Shown here piece after piece: positions 43,217 through 50,400 of a DNA stretch of 64,000 nt; positions within the stretch are counted from its first letter, which is position 1, and every line of letters starts with the position of its first letter. A program made the translations under genes and the position numbers. This DNA is from CAZJTL01 sp964548905 (lineage in GTDB: Bacteria > Cyanobacteriota > Cyanobacteriia > Cyanobacteriales > Xenococcaceae): NCBI GenBank assembly GCA_964548905.1, contig CAZJTL010000003.1, forward strand, positions 1 to 64,000, written 5' to 3'. The notes under the pieces were generated by a model. It had not been told where the DNA came from. It was given only the letters and a program-made list of their open reading frames with translations, and did no database searches.

Positions 43217-44005
43217 ATGGTTGCTATAACAGAAAAAATTGCTAATTTACATACAAAAATAAAAGAAAAAAATCGAAAAATAGTTTTACATCTAGGAGAA
43301 AAACTACTTAGGCAATTAGAAAAATTAATCGAACAAAATTCTTTAATTGGCAATAGTGCATTTTTTGAGACAGAAAAGTTTGATTGGATACCAGAATTAG
43401 AAAATAATTGGCAATTAATTCGTCAAGAACTTGAAAATGTAATTAAACACAAAGACGAATTGCCTAACTTTCAAGATATTTCTCAAGACCAATACAGTAT
43501 AACCAAAGACAATCTTTGGAAAACTTACCTACTGTATGCTTATGGACTGAAAGCTGCCAAGAACTGTGCCAGATGTCCTGAAACCACCAAAGCGATCGAA
43601 AAAATACCTGGGATGAAAACGGCTTTTTTTTCGATTCTTTTGCCTCACAAACACATTCCAGAACATACGGGACCGTATAAAGGTGTAATTCGCTATCATT
43701 TGGGATTAATCGTACCAGAACCAGCTAGTAAATGCAGAATCCGAGTTGGTGAAGAAATTAGATTTTGGCAAGAAGGAAAAAGTTTAGTTTTTGACGATCG
43801 CTATCCTCATGAAGTCTGGAACGAGACAGAAGGAATGCGAGTCATTTTATTTGTAGATATAGTTAGACCAGTACGTTTTCCTTTGTCTTTACTGAATCAG
43901 TTACTAATTAAATTAATTGCCTTGTCTCCTTTTGTTCAAGATGTAAATATCAATCAAAAGAAATGGGACAAACGATTAGAGAAATTATTTTCTCAACCAA
44001 GTTAA
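43217..44005 (+). CDS. Aspartyl/asparaginyl beta-hydroxylase-like dioxygenase
   Basis: 262 residues. The C-terminal two thirds resemble the aspartyl/asparaginyl beta-hydroxylase domain: iron ligands in HIPEHTGPYKGVIRYHLGL and in FDDRYPHEVWNET, followed by the Arg of EGMRVILFVDIVRP that binds 2-oxoglutarate. The N-terminal 90 residues are helical and charged (coiled coil). It stands 49 bp before a stand-alone fatty acyl-AMP ligase on the same strand. The pair suggests a tailoring step in lipopeptide, siderophore or membrane-lipid synthesis, but the substrate cannot be read from sequence. Confidence 0.85.
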   Translation: MVAITEKIANLHTKIKEKNRKIVLHLGEKLLRQLEKLIEQNSLIGNSAFFETEKFDWIPELENNWQLIRQELENVIKHKDELPNFQDISQDQYSITKDNLWKTYLLYAYGLKAAKNCARCPETTKAIEKIPGMKTAFFSILLPHKHIPEHTGPYKGVIRYHLGLIVPEPASKCRIRVGEEIRFWQEGKSLVFDDRYPHEVWNETEGMRVILFVDIVRPVRFPLSLLNQLLIKLIALSPFVQDVNINQKKWDKRLEKLFSQPS

Positions 44006-44054
44006 AAAATAAAAATTATGATATAAATTTACAAGAAATAGAGCCAAAGAGGGA

Positions 44055-45830
44055 ATGACTGGTCTAAAAACAAGCCCTAAAGCAGCAACTTTAATAGATT
44101 TATTGCGCTACCGAGCTAGCGAACAACCAGAGCAAATTGCTTATACTTTTTTAGTAGACGGGGAAACCGATGCAGTCAAATTGACTTACCAACAATTAGA
44201 CCAACAGGTAAGAGCGATCGCTGCTCAACTGCAATCCCTCTGTTCTCCTGGCGATCGGGTTTTACTTCTTTACCCGCCTGGATTGGATTATATAGCTGCT
44301 TTTTTTGGCTGTCTTTATGCTGGAGTAGTTGCGGTTCCCGCCTATCCACCCAGACCAAATCGTACTTTGTCTCGCTTGCAAAGCATTATTAACGATGCTG
44401 GTGCGACTTTAGCGCTGACTAACAGTGTTAGTCTTCCTAGCTTAGAGAGAATGCTAACTCAAACCCCAGGTTTAGAAAAATTAACCTGTATAGCTAGCGA
44501 TCGCCTTCCTCTCAACTTAGAAGACTTCTGGCAAGAACCAGAACTAAGTGGCGATGCGATCGCGTTTCTACAATATACCTCTGGTTCTACTGCCGAACCC
44601 AAAGGTGTTAAGATTGCCCACAGCAATTTACTCGATAATTTAGAGATCATCTATCGCTGTTTTCAACATAGCTCCGATAGCAAGGGTGTAATTTGGCTAC
44701 CTCCCTATCACGATATGGGATTAATTGGTGGCATTCTTCAACCCCTCTATGGTGGTTTTCCCGTGATCTTAATGTCACCTCTAATGTTTTTGCAAAGTCC
44801 GATTCGCTGGTTGCAAGCTATCTCTAGACATCAAGCTAATACCAGTGGTGGACCCAATTTTGCTTACGATCTCTGTGTTCGTAAAGTCAAACCAGAACAA
44901 TTAGAAACCCTCGATCTTAGTAGTTGGGAAGTTGCTTTTAACGGTGCCGAACCAATTAACTACGAAACTTTAGTGCAATTCTCGAAAACCTTTGCCCCTT
45001 GTGGTTTTCGTCCAGAAGCTTTCTATCCTTGTTATGGGATGGCGGAAGCAACTTTGATCGTTTCTGGAGGAGAGAAAACTGCTTCAGTAGTGGCTAAAAC
45101 CATCCAAGCTGACGCGCTAGAACAAAATCGCATTGTTCCTGCGGTGACAGGTGCAGAAAACTCTCGAACTTTAGTAGGTTGCGGTCAAAGCATGAGCGAT
45201 CGACAAATTGCGATCGTTCACCCCGATCGTTTAACTAAATGTGAAGTGGGAGAAGTGGGTGAAATTTGGGTATCGGGAGCAAGTATTGCTAAAGGATATT
45301 GGGGACAACCTGAAGAAAGCAAGCGCACTTTTGAGGCTTATTTAGTCGATACTGAGGAGGGACCCTTCTTACGTACTGGCGATCTAGGTTTTATCGAGGG
45401 TGGGGAATTATTTGTGACTGGTCGTCTCAAAGATGTAATTATTATTAACGGTCGCAACCATTATCCTCAAGATATTGAAAGGACAGTCGAACAAAGCAAT
45501 TCTTTTATTAGACCTAGTTGTTCTGCTGGTTTTTCCGTCAATATTAATGGAGAAGAACGATTGATTGTTTTAGCTGAAGTCGATCGCCGTTATTGGGATG
45601 TGGCTAAAGTAAATGGGAATGGTCATAGCGATAGTAGCACCAAACGAGACTATGCTGATGGCAAAGAACTAATCCAATCGATTCGTCAAGCCATCTCGAA
45701 AAATCACGACCTACAAGTGCATAGTACTTTGTTACTCAAACCTGGCGGCATACCTAAGACTTCTAGTGGCAAGATTCAAAGACATGCTTGTCGTGCTAGT
45801 TTTTTGGCAGGTACTTTAGAACTTTGGTAA
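44055..45830 (+). CDS. Stand-alone fatty acyl-AMP ligase (FAAL)
   Basis: 591 residues. ANL-family adenylating domain of the FAAL type: P-loop YTSGSTAEPKGVKI (~residue 180), PPYHDMGLIGG (the FAAL-specific motif), GYGMAEATL-like CYGMAEATL, the hinge RTGDLGF and C-terminal GKIQRHACR. FAALs load fatty acids as acyl-adenylates onto an acyl carrier protein in lipopeptide, polyketide or hydrocarbon biosynthesis. No ACP, PKS or NRPS is fused or adjacent. It is transcriptionally linked to the upstream beta-hydroxylase-like gene. ATG at 44055. Confidence 0.93.
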   Translation: MTGLKTSPKAATLIDLLRYRASEQPEQIAYTFLVDGETDAVKLTYQQLDQQVRAIAAQLQSLCSPGDRVLLLYPPGLDYIAAFFGCLYAGVVAVPAYPPRPNRTLSRLQSIINDAGATLALTNSVSLPSLERMLTQTPGLEKLTCIASDRLPLNLEDFWQEPELSGDAIAFLQYTSGSTAEPKGVKIAHSNLLDNLEIIYRCFQHSSDSKGVIWLPPYHDMGLIGGILQPLYGGFPVILMSPLMFLQSPIRWLQAISRHQANTSGGPNFAYDLCVRKVKPEQLETLDLSSWEVAFNGAEPINYETLVQFSKTFAPCGFRPEAFYPCYGMAEATLIVSGGEKTASVVAKTIQADALEQNRIVPAVTGAENSRTLVGCGQSMSDRQIAIVHPDRLTKCEVGEVGEIWVSGASIAKGYWGQPEESKRTFEAYLVDTEEGPFLRTGDLGFIEGGELFVTGRLKDVIIINGRNHYPQDIERTVEQSNSFIRPSCSAGFSVNINGEERLIVLAEVDRRYWDVAKVNGNGHSDSSTKRDYADGKELIQSIRQAISKNHDLQVHSTLLLKPGGIPKTSSGKIQRHACRASFLAGTLELW

Positions 45831-46085
45831 AAAATTGTTTCTGGTTCATTGCTGATAGTTCATGGTTCATGTGTTTCTATCAGTTTTAGGTATTTTTTTG
45901 TACTTAACATCGATTAATTTAATTTTGTCCCAGTGTATATAATTTAAACTTTTAACCTTTTTAGATTGAGTTTTAATATTTAAATCAAAAAATTTTCTCA
46001 ACAAAAATTCATAAACCCACGATGACCAAAAATCGTTCCGAAAATTTCCTACTTATTGACGAAAACATAAGTATTTGAGTACAAT

Positions 46086-46097
46086 ACTTGTACAAGT
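46086..46097. promoter_or_regulatory. 12-bp perfect palindrome ACTTGTACAAGT
   Basis: Lies in the 420-bp gap 45831-46251, which otherwise contains no gene. Perfect two-fold symmetry fits a small dimeric repressor site. No regulator gene is adjacent. It resembles the GTAC core of cyanobacterial LexA sites but does not match their spacing. Confidence 0.35.
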
Positions 46098-46206
46098 TTG
46101 CAGTACTCTTGTGTCCATTTTTAGGAAAAACCTCTACAAGTCTTATTTCTCGTTCACATAGCAAACTAGACGAAAACATTAAATTGTAAACGCTTGTAAA
46201 AATTAC

Positions 46207-46234
46207 TTGACAATAAAAGCGGTTTCTGTATTTA
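46207..46234 (+). promoter_or_regulatory. Candidate promoter before membrane-protein gene
   Basis: TTGACA (46207-46212), 16-bp spacer, TATTTA (46229-46234). Leaves only about 10 nt of leader before the TTG at 46252, so the match is tentative. Confidence 0.3.
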
Positions 46235-46251
46235 CAAACGCGAGCTAAATT

Positions 46252-46923
46252 TTGTCTGCTCATCTAAAGCCTTGGAAAAATTACAACACTGTGCGTCTTC
46301 AAGATATCGCTAGCTCAATTCATACTCATCAAAAATTTAGATTACTAGTTGTTGTAAGTGTTTTAATCACTTTTATCTGGCGCTTTGAGGTAGAATTGCG
46401 GGGATGGCAGGGACTAAAGTGGCTATCCTATTATCATCTAGCGATTCCATTTGGTGTTGGACTATTTGCAACTTGGCTTGCATTATGTAGTAATCTTCCC
46501 TCTCTAGAGAAACGCCTCAAATTAACTGGATTATTTTTACTAACTTTCATTCCAATTTACGAGATTCTAAAGATCTCTATTTGGTTATTTTTTGTAGGCG
46601 GTCCATCAGCTTTTGTCTTTGCCGCAAAAGTTGGATTTCAACTTTTTTCAATGCTTAAATTCTCCATATTTATCGCCTATCCTGGGATACTCTTTCTTTT
46701 TTGGATAGCAGCTCAACGATTTGGACTCGATCTCGATCGCAATATTCGTCTTCTTTCTGCTGGATTTTATCTAGGTGCGTGGTTGTTAGCCATGGTTTTA
46801 GGAAGATTTACAGGTGTTCCGTCCGATATAATTCATACTATTAAAAGCGGTAATCTTTTTCTCTTTATGACGATCGGATTGGGAATACCTTTTTTAGCAC
46901 CTTATCGAATAGTTCATGACTGA
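46252..46923 (+). CDS. Six-TM membrane protein, unknown
   Basis: 223 residues with about six hydrophobic segments (residues ~30-48, 65-85, 95-115, 140-160, 170-190, 198-215). TTG start at 46252; no ATG lies in the first 60 codons that would keep the first helix. No catalytic motif recognised. A CPBP-protease-like reading (hydrophobic helices only) is possible but not supported by an EExxR motif. It is followed at 71 bp by purT on the same strand. Confidence 0.65.
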   Translation: MSAHLKPWKNYNTVRLQDIASSIHTHQKFRLLVVVSVLITFIWRFEVELRGWQGLKWLSYYHLAIPFGVGLFATWLALCSNLPSLEKRLKLTGLFLLTFIPIYEILKISIWLFFVGGPSAFVFAAKVGFQLFSMLKFSIFIAYPGILFLFWIAAQRFGLDLDRNIRLLSAGFYLGAWLLAMVLGRFTGVPSDIIHTIKSGNLFLFMTIGLGIPFLAPYRIVHD

Positions 46924-46994
46924 AAACTGATAGCTGATGACTAATTTATGCTAAGATTACCCACTCTCTAACAGTAATATCTCCTTTTAAAGCC

Positions 46995-48197
46995 ATGAAA
47001 ACAGCGATCGCATTACCGCAAAAAATTATGTTGTTGGGTTCGGGAGAATTAGGCAAAGAATTTGTAATTGCGGCTCAACGACTGGGTAATTATGTAATTG
47101 CAGTCGATCGCTATCAAGGCGCACCAGCGATGCAGGTAGCGGACGAATCGGCAGTAATTTCGATGCTTAATGGCGAAGATCTCGAAAGAATTGTCCAAAA
47201 ATATCAGCCAAATTTCATCGTTCCAGAGATTGAAGCAATTCGTACCGAAAAATTACTCGAACTCGAACAAAGAGGATATACAGTAATTCCTACCGCCGCG
47301 GCTACTAACTTTACTATGAATCGCGATCGCATTCGGGAATTGGCGCATACGCAGTTAGGGGTGAGAACGGCTAAATATGCCTATGCTACTAGCTTAGAGG
47401 AAATGAAAAGCGTCAGCGATCGCCTTGGTTTTCCCAATGTTGTCAAACCCGTGATGTCTTCTTCTGGAAAAGGACAATCTCTAGTTCATTCGACTCAAGA
47501 AGTAGAAACAGCTTGGAATTATGCAATTGCAGGCGCGAGGGGAGATACCCAGAAAGTAATTATCGAAGAGTTTATCGATTTTGAGATTGAAATTACCCTG
47601 TTGACAATTAAACAATGGAATGGAGAAACTATTTTTTGTCCCGCGATCGGACATCGGCAAGAAAGGGGTGATTATCAGGAATCTTGGCAACCTGCGGCTA
47701 TTTCTGACGATAAAATGGCACAAGCACAGGAGATCGCCAAAAAAGTTACCGATGCTTTAGGTGGTGCGGGAATATTTGGAGTTGAATTTTTCTTGACTAA
47801 AGATGAGGTAATTTTCTCCGAACTTTCTCCCCGTCCGCACGATACAGGGATGGTGACGTTAATTTCTCAAAATTTGAATGAATTTGAATTGCACCTAAGA
47901 GCGATTTTAGGTTTACCTATTCCCAAAATAGAAGTATTTGCACCTTCAGCTAGTGCGGTAATTTTAGCCAGCGAACATTCAGATAAAATTGTTTTTAAAG
48001 GTGTAGCTGAAGCATTAGCCACACCAGATGTGGATATCAAGTTGTTTGGCAAACCAGATTCTCGTCCCTATCGTCGCATGGGGGTTGCGCTAGCGAAAGG
48101 AAATAGTACCGAAGAAGCCAGAGAGAAAGCAACTACAGCAGCAAGTAAGATTATTATAATCACAAGTCATTTCCGAGATATCAGTACAAATATTTGA
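46995..48197 (+). CDS. purT: Formate-dependent phosphoribosylglycinamide formyltransferase
   Basis: 400 residues. ATP-grasp enzyme that formylates glycinamide ribonucleotide with formate and ATP in purine synthesis. Signatures: IMLLGSGELGKEFVIAAQRLG, the NPxx-like FIVPEIEAIRTEKL, VVKPVMSSSGKGQSLVHS (ATP-grasp) and GIFGVEFFLTKDEVIFSELSPRPHDTGMVTL. Complete length. ATG at 46995. Its 3' end overlaps a small convergent ORF by 17 bp. Confidence 0.96.
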   Translation: MKTAIALPQKIMLLGSGELGKEFVIAAQRLGNYVIAVDRYQGAPAMQVADESAVISMLNGEDLERIVQKYQPNFIVPEIEAIRTEKLLELEQRGYTVIPTAAATNFTMNRDRIRELAHTQLGVRTAKYAYATSLEEMKSVSDRLGFPNVVKPVMSSSGKGQSLVHSTQEVETAWNYAIAGARGDTQKVIIEEFIDFEIEITLLTIKQWNGETIFCPAIGHRQERGDYQESWQPAAISDDKMAQAQEIAKKVTDALGGAGIFGVEFFLTKDEVIFSELSPRPHDTGMVTLISQNLNEFELHLRAILGLPIPKIEVFAPSASAVILASEHSDKIVFKGVAEALATPDVDIKLFGKPDSRPYRRMGVALAKGNSTEEAREKATTAASKIIIITSHFRDISTNI

Positions 48198-48501
48198 TCG
48201 TCATCAGCCCAATTGGCATTCTCAACATGAATTTGAAATGGTTCATCAATTGACCCCCAGAGATGTCAAATTGGTGGCTCAAATCATCTAGAATTGCCTT
48301 GTGATAACTAATAGTTGCTGATTGAGGATTTATGCGGTACTCAAAATCATTAAAATCTCCTAAGAGCGATCGCTTTCCTTCCAGTCCCTTAGTCTGAAGC
48401 CAATAATCCCAACACTTATTTTCCAGGTTAATCCCTTGGTTAATATTTGCAGTTAAACGGAAGTATGGTCGAAGAATCTGCTTGATTTTATCCTTTAACA
48501 T
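48181..48501 (-). CDS. Small protein of unknown function
   Basis: 106 residues (MLKDKIKQILRPYFRL to the C-terminal FMLRMPIGLMTIKYLY), mixed alpha-helical. A GGAAAG ribosome-binding sequence stands 8 bp before the ATG at 48501, which supports it as a gene. I do not recognise a family. It overlaps the end of purT by 17 bp, convergently. It could also be a fragment of a larger gene. Confidence 0.45.
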   Translation of the reverse strand: MLKDKIKQILRPYFRLTANINQGINLENKCWDYWLQTKGLEGKRSLLGDFNDFEYRINPQSATISYHKAILDDLSHQFDISGGQLMNHFKFMLRMPIGLMTIKYLY

Positions 48502-48570
48502 TGGCTTCTTTCCTACATCCTTGTCAGGTAAATATTAATCGGTGTGGCTAATTTTTACTCAATGTTGAGA

Positions 48571-48658
48571 AACTAATTGTTAAATTCATTGTAACTAATT
48601 GTTAAATTCATTGTAACTAATTGTTAAATTCATTGTAACTAATTGTTAAATTCATTGT
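48571..48658. repeat. Four perfect tandem 22-bp repeats
   Basis: Units at 48571-48592, 48593-48614, 48615-48636 and 48637-48658, each starting AACTAATTGTTAAATTC. They are identical, so the array is recent or maintained. It lies between two genes transcribed in the same direction. Iteron-like spacing (two helical turns) suggests protein binding is possible. Confidence 0.9.
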
Positions 48659-48699
48659 AGTTATTACTCTAGAACAATTCAATACTGTTGAGCTTGAAA

Positions 48700-49257
48700 T
48701 TAGCGATCGCCAAAGAGAAACTGACTTTTAACTTCCCATCGCTTTCCATTATGTGCCAGCAAGGTTAACTGAGGCACGATGAATTCAAAATGTAGCTGTT
48801 GTGATTGAAATTCTTGCCAAGCTTTGTAGAAATTTGGTTTAGTTAAATCTCTGAAACCAACGGTTAAATGAGGTGCAAAAGGGCGGTTTTTAGAAGCTGA
48901 ATCGATAATTTGCAGGGATAGCTCTAACTCTGACGTTAATGCTTGCTGAACCTGTAATAACTCAGGAGTTTTCAAGACATTAATATAAATAACTCTCGGT
49001 TTAAAAGCACCATAGCCATCTAATTGCATCGGAACAGGAGATCGCATTTGGGTAAATTCTTGTAATCTTGCTTCCAATAGTGGTAAATCTTCAGGTTGCC
49101 ATTGAAAAGGTGGTTGTAAAGTAATATGAGGCGGTGACTTCAGTGCGGCACGACTATTGTAAACTTCAGCAAAGTGTTGCTTAACGCGATCGACAAATTG
49201 TCTTACCTCTTCGGGAGGTAAGAGCGCAATAAAAAATAGTCGTTTAGAATTATTCAC
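48700..49257 (-). CDS. 2'-5' RNA ligase (LigT/2H phosphoesterase) family protein
   Basis: About 185 residues. Two HxT catalytic motifs, PHITLQPPF and PHLTVGF, spaced about 80 residues apart, define the 2H phosphoesterase fold. The start is taken as GTG 49257-49255 (MNNSKRLFFIALLP), since a longer frame would run into the divergent YciI gene; no ATG lies nearby. RNA or cyclic-nucleotide phosphodiester substrates are typical for the family. It is divergent from yciI with about 21 bp between starts. Confidence 0.9.
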   Translation of the reverse strand: MNNSKRLFFIALLPPEEVRQFVDRVKQHFAEVYNSRAALKSPPHITLQPPFQWQPEDLPLLEARLQEFTQMRSPVPMQLDGYGAFKPRVIYINVLKTPELLQVQQALTSELELSLQIIDSASKNRPFAPHLTVGFRDLTKPNFYKAWQEFQSQQLHFEFIVPQLTLLAHNGKRWEVKSQFLFGDR

Positions 49258-49278
49258 TGTCAGCGATCGAGATTTAAT

Positions 49279-49545
49279 ATGCCAGTATTTGTCAAAATCG
49301 AACAAGGAATCGTCGATAAAACCACCTTCGATCGATATGTACCAGCACATAAAGCTTATGTTCAAGATTTAATTGCCAAAGGACACAAAGCACGCACTGG
49401 ATACTGGGCAGAAAAAGGAGGGGGCATGTTATTATTTGAAGCCTCATCCCTAGAAGAAGCTAAGGAAATTGTGGCACAAGATCCTCTCATTCAAAATAGT
49501 TGCGTTAAATATCAATTACATGAATGGTGTGTTGTTGTGGAATAA
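49279..49545 (+). CDS. YciI-like protein
   Basis: 88 residues. YciI-type dimeric alpha/beta-barrel: MPVFVKIEQGIVDKTTFDRY, PAHKAYVQDLIAKG with the conserved His, GMLLFEASSLEEAKEIVAQDPLI. Function in cyanobacteria is not established. ATG at 49279. Convergent with hisA. Confidence 0.92.
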   Translation: MPVFVKIEQGIVDKTTFDRYVPAHKAYVQDLIAKGHKARTGYWAEKGGGMLLFEASSLEEAKEIVAQDPLIQNSCVKYQLHEWCVVVE

Positions 49546-49566
49546 GGCAGGAGGCAGATTAGACTT

Positions 49567-50340
49567 TTAAGCGAAGGTAGAAGAATCAAGATCTGGTGGA
49601 ACATCTTGCCAGCGTCCAGAACCAACAGCTTTGATTGCTTCGGCTAGATTTACATCTCCAGTATAAATAGCTCGACCGATGATCGCGCCTGTAACACCTA
49701 AAGGTTCGAGTGCCAATAAATTTAGAACATCGGTAAGAGAACTAACTCCACCAGAAGCAATTACAGGAATTTTTATCCCTGTCGCTAATTCTCGTAACGC
49801 CTCTAAATTGGGTCCACTTAAAGTCCCATCGCGATGAATATCAGTATAAATAATAGCAACTGCTCCTAATCTTGCCATCCGTTGAGCGAGTTCTGTCGCC
49901 TCTATTTCAGAAGTTTCTAGCCATCCTCTCGTTGCTACTTTACCATTGCGTGCATCAATACCAACTACGATTCGACCTGGAAATTCTTGACAGAGTTGTT
50001 GTATCAATTCTGGTTGCTCGACGGCAACAGTGCCGACAATAACCCGATCGACACCAAGATTGATTAACTTAGTAATACTCTCGCGATCACGCAATCCTCC
50101 CCCTACCTGTACGGGAATAGGAATAGCTTTAACGATCGCAGCGATCGCCTCTAAATTGATCGATTTTCCCTGTTTAGCTCCATCTAAATCGACTACGTGG
50201 AGGCGAGTTGCACCTTGCTCTAACCAATTTCTCGCCACCTCGACTGGATTTTCATTAAACACCTCAGAGCGATGGTAATCTCCCTGATACAAACGCACAC
50301 ATTTACCACCCAATAGATCGATCGCGGGGATAACTTCCAT
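49567..50340 (-). CDS. hisA: Phosphoribosylformimino-5-aminoimidazole carboxamide ribotide isomerase
   Basis: 257 residues, TIM barrel. Amadori-type isomerisation in histidine synthesis (ProFAR to PRFAR). Catalytic Asp in VIPAIDLLGGKCVRLYQGD and Asp in the YTDIHRDGTLSGPN loop, with phosphate-binding GGGLR and SGGVSS motifs. ATG at 50340. It is 61 bp from susA on the same strand, separated by a CCCTAAC-type heptad repeat. Confidence 0.97.
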   Translation of the reverse strand: MEVIPAIDLLGGKCVRLYQGDYHRSEVFNENPVEVARNWLEQGATRLHVVDLDGAKQGKSINLEAIAAIVKAIPIPVQVGGGLRDRESITKLINLGVDRVIVGTVAVEQPELIQQLCQEFPGRIVVGIDARNGKVATRGWLETSEIEATELAQRMARLGAVAIIYTDIHRDGTLSGPNLEALRELATGIKIPVIASGGVSSLTDVLNLLALEPLGVTGAIIGRAIYTGDVNLAEAIKAVGSGRWQDVPPDLDSSTFA

Positions 50341-50400
50341 TTGTCAATTTTGCCTGCTGATTTTTCACTAGCCCCTAATCCCTAACCCCTAACCCCTTAT

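Noticed and set aside
48571..48658. CRISPR array
   Set aside because: The four repeats have no spacers between them and no cas genes are in the window. No CRISPR array was seen anywhere.
48700..49365. 221-residue version of the 2H phosphoesterase
   Set aside because: The extra N-terminus overlaps the start of the YciI gene; the GTG at 49257 gives the canonical N-terminus.
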